Origin: a candidate division WOR-3 bacterium
GTDB taxonomy: Bacteria; Hydrothermota; UBA3072
Assembly (NCBI GenBank): GCA_039804165.1
Contig: JBDRZZ010000003.1
Span: 1-64,000, forward strand
Direction: 5' to 3'
DNA length: 64,000 bases
Part shown: positions 36,914-46,598 of the stretch, one piece after another
How the letters are laid out: the number at the start of each line of letters is the position of its first letter
How positions within the stretch are numbered: the stretch's first letter is position 1
The notes under the pieces: generated by a model
Databases searched by the model: none
What the model was told of the DNA's origin: nothing
Seen by the model: only the letters and a program-made list of their open reading frames with translations
Made by a program: the position numbers and the translations under genes

Positions 36914-37768
36914 ATGTTTGAGAATGAAACTAATATTGATTTAAAAATTTTATACGCGACAGATTTACATGGGGATGAAAGGAAATATAACAACTTAAGA
37001 GAAATTGCCCTTCGAGAAGATGTGGATGTAATAGTTAATGGAGGGGATCTTTATCCCGGTGTATCAAAAGAGAAGCAAAAAGAGTTTATTAATAGATTTT
37101 TAAGAAGTTATATTGGATTCTTAAACAGAAAGAATATCTATTATCTTGCTCTTCCAGGGAATTATGATTTAAAATCTTTAGATTATTTATTTGATAAGAT
37201 ATGTGATGAATTTAACTTTGCTTTGAATATTAATTCTAAGAAAATAAAAATTAAAGGATACGATTTTATAGGGATGAACCTTGTATCTGACTATCCCTTT
37301 AGGCTTAAAGATAGATGCAGAATGGATACGAAGTCGTTTGAGTTTCCCCCTCAACATGGTGGAGCCATTTTTTCTACAGAAGAAGATTTTAGAGAAATGA
37401 GTTCGGAAGATTGGTTTAGATATGCTAAAGAGATTCCTTCTTTAGAAGAAGAGTTGGAGAACTTACCTAAAGGAGATGATCCTCTTAAGACAATTTATGT
37501 GATTCATATGCCCCCAGCAAACCTCGGATTAGATGTTTGTCATAACAATCTAAAGGTAGGTTCTATTGCAATATATGAGTTTTTAAAGAAAAAACAACCT
37601 ATTCTTAGCTTACATGGTCATATTCATGAGTCTCCAGAGATTTCTGGGATATGGAAAGCTAAACTTGGAAGAACTACTTGCATTCAACCCGGACAAGGGA
37701 AGAAATTGATTTATGTGGTAATTACTTTTGGGGGTCTTGGGTTAGAGATTAGGAAAGAAGAAGTCTGA
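36914..37768 (+). CDS. metallophosphoesterase
   Basis: A 284-residue calcineurin-like phosphoesterase. Metal-binding motifs in order: ATDLHGD (DxH), NGGDLYPG (GDxxx), LPGNYDL (GNxD), HMPPANL and HGHIHESPE. The substrate is unknown. It starts 12 bases after hypF, with no Shine-Dalgarno. It is convergent with addB (4 bases between stops). Confidence 0.88.
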   Translation: MFENETNIDLKILYATDLHGDERKYNNLREIALREDVDVIVNGGDLYPGVSKEKQKEFINRFLRSYIGFLNRKNIYYLALPGNYDLKSLDYLFDKICDEFNFALNINSKKIKIKGYDFIGMNLVSDYPFRLKDRCRMDTKSFEFPPQHGGAIFSTEEDFREMSSEDWFRYAKEIPSLEEELENLPKGDDPLKTIYVIHMPPANLGLDVCHNNLKVGSIAIYEFLKKKQPILSLHGHIHESPEISGIWKAKLGRTTCIQPGQGKKLIYVVITFGGLGLEIRKEEV

Positions 37769-37772
37769 TTAA

Positions 37773-40613
37773 TTAAGAGCCTTCACTACAAATTAATTTA
37801 TATGGGCAAAAGTTACAGTGTTCTTGAGGAACTGGATAAAATGGAATCTTAGGGTTTGTAATTTCACAAAGAGTTATTTGTAAGGCTTTGAGATAAAAAT
37901 TCATATCTTCTGAGAAAAAGAGAATTTCTTCTCTTGGTTTTCTTATGTTTAATATTTTGGCTTGAATTTTTTCGATTGGAATTTTGCTAAATTTTGAATA
38001 AAGATAAACATAAATTGGTAACTGAAAACTTTCTATATTTTTTCTAATATCTTTCATATTTTCAATTAGTTCATTCTCTTTAAGTCGCTTTATTTTCTTT
38101 GATTCTCCTGTTTTGTAATCTATTATGTATAATCTATCCTCTATTTCTTCAACTCTGTCAATTCTCCCTTCTAATCTAAAAGTTTCTCCTTTTAGATTTA
38201 AATTCCCTTTTATCTTTTTTTCTAATTCTCTTATATATATATTAGAGAGAGTAGAACGTTCTATTTCGTATTCTAAGAATTTCTTTAAAGTGCTTTTTAT
38301 AATATCGCCCAAGAGGATTTGTCCTCCTCCTTCCTTAAAAGTTCCTTTTATCTTTTGCTCTAAATTAGTTATGAAATCTTTTGCATTAAGAGAAAGCTTT
38401 TGCCCGAGAAATTTTGTATAATACTCTCTTAAAAAGCTATGAATGAACTTTCCAATAACATTTTTTTCTATCTCTTCTTCCACTTCAAGAGCTTCCTCAA
38501 GTTCAAGAATAAATCTATAATAAAACTGAAGAGGACATCTAAGATAAACATCAACATTTGTAGGAGAGTATTCTATATTCTTTAGCTTTTTTAAAATTTT
38601 CTCATTCTTCTCAATGTTTCTAATTTTTTTGGTTTCTAAAGGGTGTAACTTAAAGATTCTGTTAAAATGATTTATTGTTTTTTTCTCTTTTTCTTTCTCC
38701 CAAACGAGTTTTTCTATAAATCTTGATTTAATATTTCTATCTACATCTCTAAGTTTTCCTTCTTTATAAATTAGGTGAACCTCTTTGCCCCAGGCAATTA
38801 ATCTAAAAAAATTATGAGCATAAATGGATTCACTTTCTCTATAATCGGGTAGCCCCACAATTTTTCTAAATCCAGGGGGAAGGATTGGATCATATTTGTT
38901 TACTTCTGGTAAAATACCCTCATTCACATCAAGAATTATTATTTGATCAAAATTAAGGTTTCTTGTTTCAAGCATTCCCATAATCTGAACTCCCTTAAGA
39001 GGCTCTCCTTTAAATGGAATCTTTAAAGGAAGGAGATAATTTTCAAAAAATGTGGTAGCATCATAACTATTTTTGAAATTAATCTCGGAGAATATGGAAT
39101 TTTTTATTTCGTTGAGCTTCTCATATAGAGTTCCTATATACTGGTCATTAAGAGGATGTTTCTTTATACTCGATCTAATGTAAAGAAAAGAGATTAGATT
39201 GAGTAAATTTATGGAAATTTCTTTCACAGAATAAATGTTAGAGAATGCTTCAATTGAAAGAAAATGTATTTTTTCAAGATCAGCCATAGTTTCTTTTATT
39301 TTGCTTTCGTCATCTAAATATTTTTTAACCTCTTCAAAGACAATCAAATTTTTTATTTCTTCTAGAGTAAAGAAATTTTTTAATTTTTCTCTATTTTCTA
39401 TAGTCAATTTATTCTTGAGATAGTTGATTAGAACACTAAGAACCTCCTCTCCATTTTTACTTATGATTGTTTTAATCCATGGATGTTGAATTAAATTAAG
39501 ATAGTCCTTAATATAATAAAGATTTTCCCCTTTTTCTTTCTTTTTTGTCTTTTGCAATGAGAAAACAATTTTCAGAAGAGCAAAGAGAGCCGTTCTTTTT
39601 AAAGGGTATCCCATCGTAATATTGAATATGGAAGAGGAAGGTTGAACTAATTCAGAGATAAGAGGAATAAGAGAATTAGAATTTGGAAGAACTATTGCTA
39701 CATTTTTATCTTTTCCCTTGAAGTTAGAAAAAATCTCACAAGCTGCCATAACTTCTGTGTGAGTGTCGAAACATTTATGGAAAAATATCTCGGGTTCTTT
39801 TTTCCTTTCGTTTTTTAATTCTATTGGATTGATTCCCCAAGCTTTTATCCACTTAGAGTGAAAATAGGAAGGAGAAGAAATTGGTATTTCTTCTTTTATT
39901 TCTTCCGATTGAATTATTATATCTGCCTTATTCTGTAAAAATAGAAATTTCATCATTTCTTCTTCAGATTTTGTTATAGCATAAAATCCTGCGAATATAA
40001 CTTTTTTAAAAGGAATTAATTCGGATAGAGTCTCAATATTTTCCGAAACCCAGCGAAAGACTTCTCCTCTAAAAGTTAAGTTATTGTTTCTTAAAAGCTT
40101 ATAAAAATTACTTTTAATAATTTTAAAGTATTTCCAAAATTCCTTTGCCCAATCCAAAAAGCTCTCTTCATAAGTCGCTAATGGTTTTATTTCCTTTTCT
40201 GAAACCTTCTGGATTTCCATTTCTTCTAAGGCATTAAGTAAACTTCTCCCCCAATAGATATAATTGCTTATAGACCTTGTCATTTTAATAAGAGGATTTC
40301 TTTCTTCTATGCTGCTTTCTATAATTGCTTTATATAAAAGATAGATAAGATCAAATTCCCCAGGGATCTTTTCTTCCCTTTTAAGGCTGAAAAGATATTG
40401 CATCCATTCTTCTATTGAAAAACGAGTAGGAGGAAGGAATGCTTTCTTTATTTTTCTTTTTAAATAATCGAGAAGAAAATGGGAAGGTCTTATACCTGGG
40501 AATACTACACATAAAGAGGAGAGATCATTATTATTTTCTTCATATAGATAATCTCCCAAACATTTAATGAAATTTTCATAGAATGGAATTATTAGAAACT
40601 TACCCAAATTCAA
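37773..40613 (-). CDS. addB: AddB-like helicase-nuclease subunit with Fe-S staple
   Basis: A 946-residue subunit of the AddAB double-strand-break repair nuclease. The N-terminal region shows a degenerate helicase fold without a good Walker A (VVFPGIRPSHFLLDYL). The C-terminal RecB-type nuclease has GRIDRVEE and IDYKTGE. Four Cys that hold an iron-sulfur cluster can be seen: one in RCPLQFYY and three in CNFCPYKLIC. It overlaps addA by 14 bases. It diverges strongly from characterised AddB in the middle. Confidence 0.85.
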   Translation of the reverse strand: MNLGKFLIIPFYENFIKCLGDYLYEENNNDLSSLCVVFPGIRPSHFLLDYLKRKIKKAFLPPTRFSIEEWMQYLFSLKREEKIPGEFDLIYLLYKAIIESSIEERNPLIKMTRSISNYIYWGRSLLNALEEMEIQKVSEKEIKPLATYEESFLDWAKEFWKYFKIIKSNFYKLLRNNNLTFRGEVFRWVSENIETLSELIPFKKVIFAGFYAITKSEEEMMKFLFLQNKADIIIQSEEIKEEIPISSPSYFHSKWIKAWGINPIELKNERKKEPEIFFHKCFDTHTEVMAACEIFSNFKGKDKNVAIVLPNSNSLIPLISELVQPSSSIFNITMGYPLKRTALFALLKIVFSLQKTKKKEKGENLYYIKDYLNLIQHPWIKTIISKNGEEVLSVLINYLKNKLTIENREKLKNFFTLEEIKNLIVFEEVKKYLDDESKIKETMADLEKIHFLSIEAFSNIYSVKEISINLLNLISFLYIRSSIKKHPLNDQYIGTLYEKLNEIKNSIFSEINFKNSYDATTFFENYLLPLKIPFKGEPLKGVQIMGMLETRNLNFDQIIILDVNEGILPEVNKYDPILPPGFRKIVGLPDYRESESIYAHNFFRLIAWGKEVHLIYKEGKLRDVDRNIKSRFIEKLVWEKEKEKKTINHFNRIFKLHPLETKKIRNIEKNEKILKKLKNIEYSPTNVDVYLRCPLQFYYRFILELEEALEVEEEIEKNVIGKFIHSFLREYYTKFLGQKLSLNAKDFITNLEQKIKGTFKEGGGQILLGDIIKSTLKKFLEYEIERSTLSNIYIRELEKKIKGNLNLKGETFRLEGRIDRVEEIEDRLYIIDYKTGESKKIKRLKENELIENMKDIRKNIESFQLPIYVYLYSKFSKIPIEKIQAKILNIRKPREEILFFSEDMNFYLKALQITLCEITNPKIPFYPVPQEHCNFCPYKLICSEGS

Positions 40614-43600
40614 GAATCTCCTTAGAGTTAATATTAATTATGTAGGTTTTTAATTCTTTTCCTGGGAAAAAATTAAATAGAGCTCTTTTGTATTTATTTA
40701 ATTGTTTCTCCCATTCAGGATAAGTCTCTTCTTCTCCGGTCTTAAAGTCAATAATATCAACTTCCTTTTCTTTAACTATAACCCTATCGAGTCTATATAA
40801 TTCTCCTTCTTGGGAAATTACTTCTTTTTCTCTCCATACTTTAAGTCCTGGTAAAAACCATTTTTTTATTTCCTCTTTCTCAAATAAATTTTTTATAATG
40901 GATTTTAATTCTTTTTTGAGAAAAAAATTTTCTTCTTTTATATTGAATTCATTTAGAGACCGATTAATTATGAAGTCAATTTCTTTTAAGTCATTTAAGT
41001 CCACTATGTAAAAAAGAATTTTATGAATAAGTTCTCCTTTCTTTATTGCTTTTTTCTTTTCCTCGTCTAATAGATAATGAATATCTTTCTTCTTTAAGAT
41101 TAATCTATGAGCGAAGTGCTCCACACTTTCTTTGGCTCTTAACTCCATTTTTAACTCTAAGTCCTTAAAAATTGATTCTCTTTCTTCTTTCAAAGAAATT
41201 TTTCTTTCAGCTTCTCCCTTTTTGTATAAATCTTCGGTTAAATACCCTTCCAAAGCTTCTTTCCAGAGGGAAGAATAACCTCTTGGGGTTTCACTTAAAA
41301 AGACATATAGTTCATCTTTTGCTCTAGAGAGTCCTACATAAAGATTATTAATTTCCTCAAAGACCCAATTTTCTTTTTTTTCTTTAATTTTTCTTTTGAT
41401 TCTTTCTTTTAATTCTTTATTATATTCAGGAAAGATCTCGTTTTTGATTCTAATAATTCGTTTAATTCCTTTATATTCTATAACAACTTCATTCTTATCT
41501 TTATTTTGGGGAATTGAAGTAAAGGGTAGAATCACAATTGGGAACTCAAGCCCTTTTGCAGAATGAATTGTCATTATTTTTATGGCTTCTGTAGCTTCTG
41601 GTAATAGAATAGAGGGAGGAAAGGCTGAGTTATTTGCTCTATCCCATTCTTTAAAGAATCCTTCTATGGATGTTATGGATTTCTCTTCAAGTTGGTGAAT
41701 AAACTCAAGAAAGGCTTCAAGGAAAATTATTTCCTTTGGGCAATAAAGAGGAATTTCAAAAATGCGGATTATATCAGTTACAAGGTCATAGATTGGTAAG
41801 AATCCAACGCTTCTAAAAAGAACATCAATATATTCTGACCATATTTTTGGGAAAGCCTTTCTAAATTGAATATAGTAAGGGACTCCAATAGGAATTTCTT
41901 CTACAAATTGGATTATATTTTTCTCTTCTAAGTTTGTTTTTTTAGAGAAAAAGGGACTTAAAAGAAATCCGAGGAAAGAAGAATTATTAAGAGGGTGATT
42001 AAGGAAGCTAAGAACGGATAATAATCCTTTGATAACTGGATTACTAATAAGATAAAGAGTTTCGTTAGAGATGACAGGATAACCTTTCCCACACAACCAT
42101 TCTGTAATTTTCTTTCCATCCGCGTTTTTCCTTACCAAAATTGTAATATCACCTTCTTTATATCCTCTTTTTAAAATATCTTCTATTGTTTTTTCTAATT
42201 CTTGATTTAATGAAGAGAAAATACTTTCTATATTTTTTTCTTTAGAATAAACTCTTTTAATTAATACAAATCCTTTGGGAAGTTTTCCTTTCTTTTCTTT
42301 GGGGAAAGATTGCCTTACGGCCTCTAAATAAAACTTTCTTTTTTCTCCCATATCTTCTTTGATTTTCTCTGGAAGACTTGAAAAAACCTCTCCTAAGAAC
42401 TCAACTATTACAGGGGCACTTCTATAGTTTTTATCAATATATTGGGAATCTTTCTCTTTTTCACCTACCGGTCTAAATGCCCCTAAGGCTTCATCAAAAA
42501 GCTTTACATCTCCGCCTCTCCACTGATAGATGGCTTGTTTTGGATCCCCTACATAGAAAAAAGAACCTCCCTCTGAAAGAGCGTTTTCTATTAAAGGGAG
42601 AAGATTTTGCCATTGATCTTTACTTGTGTCTTGGAATTCATCAATGAGATAATGAAGAAAATTTTCTCCAATTCTATAGAAAATAAAAGGGACACTAAGA
42701 TCCTTAAAAAGAACTTTTAGCTCTTTATTTATGTCCTCAATAAATCTCACTCTTTGCCTTTCTTTAATATCTTCCAAGAATTCCTTGTATGCTTTATAGA
42801 CTTCAGCCTGATAGCTATAATCTCTCATTAGTCTTAATTCATAAAACTTAAAGGCAGATCTTCTTATCTCTAAAAGAAGAGAATAAAGTTCATAAGACTC
42901 CTCTTTGAGTTTAAAATCCTTCCTTAAATAAGAGCTTTCAAGTAAGGAATCAATCTCTCTATTATTTGTGACTTTTTCCAGAATTTTTAAAAATTTTTGA
43001 TTTATGGTTTTAGAGGAGAGAGGATGTTTAAGGATCTCTTCCGCAAGTTTTATTACTTTTTTAAAATAAATAATTATCCTTTCATCAAGTTTGGAAAGAT
43101 GTCCCTTTTCCTCTTTAAAAGATATATCTTCAATTCTCTCGTAGTTTTCAATTTTATCCATTCCTTCCCTAATAATTTTATGAAAATCCCAATTAATTTT
43201 CCCCCCAAATTCGATTCTGTTTATAATGAAATTAGTCAATATAGCCCTTAAAGCTTCATTTTCCTCTATTGAATGAATAAGGTAAGACACTGCAAGATCC
43301 TTATAATGATCAGAATCCATTAAAAGTTCTCCTTCTGGGTTTATCCCAAGTTCAACAGAGAAAGCTTTAACTAAGCTATTAATAAAAGAGTCAATAGTTC
43401 TAACATGAAAATCGCTGTAGTTATTAAGGATATAGTCTACTAAAACAGAAGAGTGCTTATTACCTAATAAAGCTTCTTCTTTAAGGAGGTTTAAAATTCT
43501 TTCTTTCATCTCTGTGGCTGCCTTATTAGTAAATGTTATGGCGAGGGTTCTTTTTAGATTTTCTTTTTGTTCGTTCAGCAAATTTTTATACCTTAAGGAA

Positions 43601-43665
43601 AGGAGATAGGTTTTGCCTCCACCAGCCGAAGAGAGAATACGTATTAATTGTGTTCTTTTATCCAT
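40600..43665 (-). CDS. addA: AddA-like UvrD-family helicase-nuclease
   Basis: A 1021-residue SF1 helicase with nuclease tail. Walker A SSAGGGKTYLL, AITFTNKAATEMKERI, Walker B LIDEFQDTSKDQW, QWRGGDVKLFDEA, NYRSAPVIV, MTIHSAKGLEFPIVIL and GLSRAKDELYV are canonical. The RecB-type nuclease near the C terminus has RLDRVIV and DIIDFKTGE. It unwinds and resects broken ends with AddB. It starts at ATG 43663-43665, without a good ribosome site. Confidence 0.93.
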   Translation of the reverse strand: MDKRTQLIRILSSAGGGKTYLLSLRYKNLLNEQKENLKRTLAITFTNKAATEMKERILNLLKEEALLGNKHSSVLVDYILNNYSDFHVRTIDSFINSLVKAFSVELGINPEGELLMDSDHYKDLAVSYLIHSIEENEALRAILTNFIINRIEFGGKINWDFHKIIREGMDKIENYERIEDISFKEEKGHLSKLDERIIIYFKKVIKLAEEILKHPLSSKTINQKFLKILEKVTNNREIDSLLESSYLRKDFKLKEESYELYSLLLEIRRSAFKFYELRLMRDYSYQAEVYKAYKEFLEDIKERQRVRFIEDINKELKVLFKDLSVPFIFYRIGENFLHYLIDEFQDTSKDQWQNLLPLIENALSEGGSFFYVGDPKQAIYQWRGGDVKLFDEALGAFRPVGEKEKDSQYIDKNYRSAPVIVEFLGEVFSSLPEKIKEDMGEKRKFYLEAVRQSFPKEKKGKLPKGFVLIKRVYSKEKNIESIFSSLNQELEKTIEDILKRGYKEGDITILVRKNADGKKITEWLCGKGYPVISNETLYLISNPVIKGLLSVLSFLNHPLNNSSFLGFLLSPFFSKKTNLEEKNIIQFVEEIPIGVPYYIQFRKAFPKIWSEYIDVLFRSVGFLPIYDLVTDIIRIFEIPLYCPKEIIFLEAFLEFIHQLEEKSITSIEGFFKEWDRANNSAFPPSILLPEATEAIKIMTIHSAKGLEFPIVILPFTSIPQNKDKNEVVIEYKGIKRIIRIKNEIFPEYNKELKERIKRKIKEKKENWVFEEINNLYVGLSRAKDELYVFLSETPRGYSSLWKEALEGYLTEDLYKKGEAERKISLKEERESIFKDLELKMELRAKESVEHFAHRLILKKKDIHYLLDEEKKKAIKKGELIHKILFYIVDLNDLKEIDFIINRSLNEFNIKEENFFLKKELKSIIKNLFEKEEIKKWFLPGLKVWREKEVISQEGELYRLDRVIVKEKEVDIIDFKTGEEETYPEWEKQLNKYKRALFNFFPGKELKTYIININSKEILEFG

Positions 43666-43723
43666 TTTTAAGACAAAAATTAAAAAATTATTTTTATAAA
43701 AATTCTATTCTTGAACCTTTTTA

Positions 43724-43751
43724 ATTATAAGGTTATAGAAAATTTTGTCAA
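43724..43751 (-). promoter_or_regulatory. addAB promoter
   Basis: Minus strand: TTGACA at 43746-43751, spacer 16, TATAAT at 43724-43729. The predicted leader is about 50 bases. Confidence 0.65.
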
Positions 43752-43786
43752 TGCATTAGAAACTTATTTTTTTATAGAAAAAGTTC

Positions 43787-43815
43787 TTGACAGAAAGACT
43801 TTTTTAACATAAAAT
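43787..43815 (+). promoter_or_regulatory. promoter of the lipoprotein-ROK pair
   Basis: TTGACA at 43787-43792, spacer 17, TAAAAT at 43810-43815; leader with AAGGGGGTG before the ATG at 43845. Confidence 0.65.
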
Positions 43816-43844
43816 TTATTCATAACCAAAAAGGGGGTGTAAAA

Positions 43845-44702
43845 ATGCGTAAAAGGCGAGGATTATTTTTTATTATTCAAATTGTCTTAGCAACGCTTTT
43901 TCTCTCTCTAAGTTTTTCCTGCCAAAAGAAAATCGAGGAAAAAAAGAGTATAGAAGATTTACTTATAAAGCAACCAAAACTTAAATTTGATGAGAAGGTC
44001 CCTCAGAGATATAAAATAACCTCAACTTTATATAATAGGGATATGGAAGGGAATATAGTAAGCACAATCCAGCTTTCAGGAAAATTCACTCGCTACGTGG
44101 AAAAGGGAGAGGTTCTATGTAGATGGGAAGACGTAAAAATGGTTTCTTCAAAGGAAACATCAAGCGAGTTTCCCGAAGGCAAAAGCCTGGATTATTTAGA
44201 AGACTTTTTATATCCCCTATCTGGCAAAATATTAAACGAGGATTTCTATAAAGATTTTCCAGAAGAAGAAAAAACTTATGTTAAAACCCTAATTTGGGAT
44301 GCTCCTTGGATTGAAGTTGCTTATGTAAGCATTGATAATGCTGAATACAATAAGCCTTTCTTCTCCAGTGACTTAGAGAATAAGAAAATTGATATTCAAA
44401 ATTTTGCGTTGTTAAAGATTAAAAATCTAAAAGGGAGCTGGAGTGGTGTCGCGAAGAAGAATGGAGAGGTTTGTGCCTTAATAGAGTTTAAAGCTCTCTC
44501 GAACCCAATAGAGACAAAATTAGAGGGTTTGAGTGTTAAGGGGAGAACCTGCTCTTGGGGAAGTTTTTGGGTTTCTTTAGAAGATCACGAGGTTGAATAT
44601 GCTCAAGTGAATGAAGATGTGATAATGGAAATGACTTTGCCGAATTTCCCAAAGCAAATATTGAATATGCAAAGAGAGGTTGAATTTCAGAAGATTAGAT
44701 AG
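43845..44702 (+). CDS. predicted lipoprotein of unknown function
   Basis: A 285-residue protein: basic start MRKRRG, a hydrophobic helix and lipobox LSFSC (Cys26), then a charged linker KKIEEKK. The rest looks beta-rich with regular alternating strands; Cys pairs may form disulfides. No family recognised. A gap of 5 bases separates it from the ROK kinase gene, so the two are probably co-transcribed. Confidence 0.7.
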   Translation: MRKRRGLFFIIQIVLATLFLSLSFSCQKKIEEKKSIEDLLIKQPKLKFDEKVPQRYKITSTLYNRDMEGNIVSTIQLSGKFTRYVEKGEVLCRWEDVKMVSSKETSSEFPEGKSLDYLEDFLYPLSGKILNEDFYKDFPEEEKTYVKTLIWDAPWIEVAYVSIDNAEYNKPFFSSDLENKKIDIQNFALLKIKNLKGSWSGVAKKNGEVCALIEFKALSNPIETKLEGLSVKGRTCSWGSFWVSLEDHEVEYAQVNEDVIMEMTLPNFPKQILNMQREVEFQKIR

Positions 44703-44707
44703 AAGAG

Positions 44708-45601
44708 ATGGTTCTTTATGGTGGAATAGAAGGAGGGGGGACTAAATTTGTTTGTGCGGTAGGGACAGGGCCAGAAGATTTAAGAGACGAGATTCGGTTT
44801 TCTACAAAAGATCCGAAGGAGACGATTAATAAAATAATAGAATATTTTAAAAAACAAAATGAAAAACAACGGTTAACTGCAATAGGTATTGGTTCTTTTG
44901 GGCCTCTTGATTTGAATCCTAATTCTCCCACTTATGGTTATATAACTACTGCTCCAAAAGCTGAATGGCAGAATGTAGATATTTATGGTAAGATTAAAGA
45001 AGTATTTAAGATTCCAGTAGGGTTAGACACAGATGTTAATGTTGCCGCTCTTGGAGAGTATGAATGGGGGGCAGCAAAAGGGCTTTCTGACTTTATCTAT
45101 CTCACGATCGGAACAGGGATTGGAGGAGGAGGAATGAGTCAAGGGAATCTTCTTCATGGTTTGTTGCATCCCGAGATGGGACACATCTATATTCCGCACA
45201 ATCATAAGAAAGATCCATACAAAGGAATGTGTCCTTTTCATAAAGATTGTCTTGAAGGATTAGCTTCAGGACCTGCTATAAAAGATCGATGGGGAAAGCC
45301 TGGGGAAGAGTTAGAAGAATCCCATCCGGCATGGGAATTAGAAGCCACATATATTTCCTATGCTATAGTTAATTATATTTGTGTTTTGTCACCTCAGCGA
45401 GTTATTCTTGGAGGAGGGGTTATGAAAAAAAGAAATCTCTTAAAATTAATTCAAAAAAAGGTTAAGGATCTTCTCAATAACTATATTAGAGTTCCAGAAA
45501 TCACAAAAAAAATTGAAAAATATATTGTTCTTTCAGAACTTGGGGATCGAGCTGGGGTTTTAGGAGCTATTGCCCTTGCAAAAAGGAAAGAAAAAGAATA
45601 A
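44708..45601 (+). CDS. ROK-family fructokinase-like sugar kinase
   Basis: A 297-residue ROK kinase. Nucleotide-binding GGIEGGGTKFVCAVG, catalytic Asp in LDTDVNVAALGE, GTGIGGG and the zinc-binding HPEMGHIYIPH followed by CPFHKDCLEGL. These point to the fructokinase group (YdhR/GmuE-type) rather than glucokinase. It ends 6 bases before the 44-bp palindrome containing parS. Confidence 0.88.
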   Translation: MVLYGGIEGGGTKFVCAVGTGPEDLRDEIRFSTKDPKETINKIIEYFKKQNEKQRLTAIGIGSFGPLDLNPNSPTYGYITTAPKAEWQNVDIYGKIKEVFKIPVGLDTDVNVAALGEYEWGAAKGLSDFIYLTIGTGIGGGGMSQGNLLHGLLHPEMGHIYIPHNHKKDPYKGMCPFHKDCLEGLASGPAIKDRWGKPGEELEESHPAWELEATYISYAIVNYICVLSPQRVILGGGVMKKRNLLKLIQKKVKDLLNNYIRVPEITKKIEKYIVLSELGDRAGVLGAIALAKRKEKE

Positions 45602-45606
45602 CCTCT

Positions 45607-45650
45607 TCCTTTCTTCTTAATGTTTCACGTGAAACATTAAGAAGAAAGGA
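45607..45650. promoter_or_regulatory. parS: parS site inside a perfect 44-bp palindrome
   Basis: The centre TGTTTCACGTGAAACA (45621-45636) is a perfect ParB-binding parS. Symmetry continues without mismatch over the whole 45607-45650, which is unusually long. It lies between the convergent ROK kinase and rsmG genes and includes the rsmG stop codon (45637-45639), so it may also work as a bidirectional terminator hairpin. Confidence 0.9.
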
Positions 45651-46203
45651 TAGATACAATGTTTTCTTTAACCCTTAACTCGTTTTCGCAGATAAGCTTA
45701 TTTCCTTTATATTTCCCGTAATAAATTATCTTCCTTCCTATATTTTTTGGGACTCTCTCCGGATTTACTCCACGAACTAAAACCCAATCGTATGATTCTT
45801 CAAGTTCTTCTTTTTCTTTTACAAATTTTTTTATCACTTTTATATCTATTTTCAATATGGAAGCAATGTATTCAAGAAAGACGACTCTCTTTTGTTTGGC
45901 TTCTAAAAAATGGAAGATAGTCTCTGGTAGAAAAATCTTTAATGGGATCCCTACAATCCCTCCGCCTGCTCCAAAATCAAGAATTTTTTCTCCTTTTCTC
46001 AACATCTTGTAAGGAATTAGAGAGGGTAGAATTAATTTTTTTAATATTTCTTCTTTTTTAAGTTTTTTTGAAACAAGGTTTATTTTTTCGTTCCATTTAA
46101 TTAGTTCTTCGAGATAGAAAAGAAGCAAGTTAATTTTTTCTTTATCTGGTTTAATTCCAAGTTCCTTAACACTCTTTTCGATATAATGTTTCACGTGAAA
46201 CAT
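45637..46203 (-). CDS. rsmG: 16S rRNA (guanine527-N7) methyltransferase RsmG (GidB)
   Basis: A 188-residue SAM-dependent methyltransferase. The SAM-binding ILDFGAGGGIVGIPL is clear, and KINLVSKK precedes it as in the family. The first six codons (MFHVKH) are a parS sequence, and the 3' end enters a second parS palindrome. No parA/parB follows, unlike the usual rsmG-parAB neighbourhood. Last gene of the rpsU-cvpA-mutS2-DUF5683-rsmG run. Confidence 0.93.
   Translation of the reverse strand: MFHVKHYIEKSVKELGIKPDKEKINLLLFYLEELIKWNEKINLVSKKLKKEEILKKLILPSLIPYKMLRKGEKILDFGAGGGIVGIPLKIFLPETIFHFLEAKQKRVVFLEYIASILKIDIKVIKKFVKEKEELEESYDWVLVRGVNPERVPKNIGRKIIYYGKYKGNKLICENELRVKENIVSILSS
46187..46202. promoter_or_regulatory. 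parS: parS site encoding the RsmG N terminus
   Basis: A perfect TGTTTCACGTGAAACA overlapping the rsmG start codon (46201-46203), 566 bases from the first site. Read as codons it gives MFHVKH, so protein and partition signal share the DNA. Confidence 0.9.
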
Positions 46204-46208
46204 TAGGT

Positions 46209-46598
46209 TTAAAATTTAAGACAAATTTGAGCCTTAAGAGTTCCAGAGCAATTTAAAGAAAAACTGCTTTCAAAATTATAAAGTTGAGCATCTATGTAGG
46301 CATCTAAAATTCCGATTGTCCAAACAAGAGCAATCCACCAAGTGAGTTGTGTTCTCTCTTCTAAGAGTTTTTGTCTTTTTTGTTCTAATTCTATGGTTTT
46401 GTTTATTTCTTTCTCTATTTTGTTTAACTCTATTTGGGTGTTTATTTCTCTATATAAAAAATAGGTTTGAGCTCCTCCTATTATTAGCCCTTTAAAATAT
46501 CTTTCTGTATAAAATTGTCCTCCCCCAGGGATTAAAGTGGTGAGTAACATTGCTGTTTTTGTAGATTTTGAGATCAAAAATATTATATAAGCCATCAT
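46209..46598 (-). CDS. DUF5683-like membrane protein
   Basis: A 129-residue protein with a hydrophobic helix around LIPGGGQFYTERYFKG (the typical DUF5683 motif), a coiled-coil-like stretch of Glu/Lys (about 55-82), a Trp-rich membrane helix and a Cys-containing tail. Function unknown; members often accompany envelope proteins. It overlaps mutS2 by 4 bases. Confidence 0.65.
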   Translation of the reverse strand: MMAYIIFLISKSTKTAMLLTTLIPGGGQFYTERYFKGLIIGGAQTYFLYREINTQIELNKIEKEINKTIELEQKRQKLLEERTQLTWWIALVWTIGILDAYIDAQLYNFESSFSLNCSGTLKAQICLKF

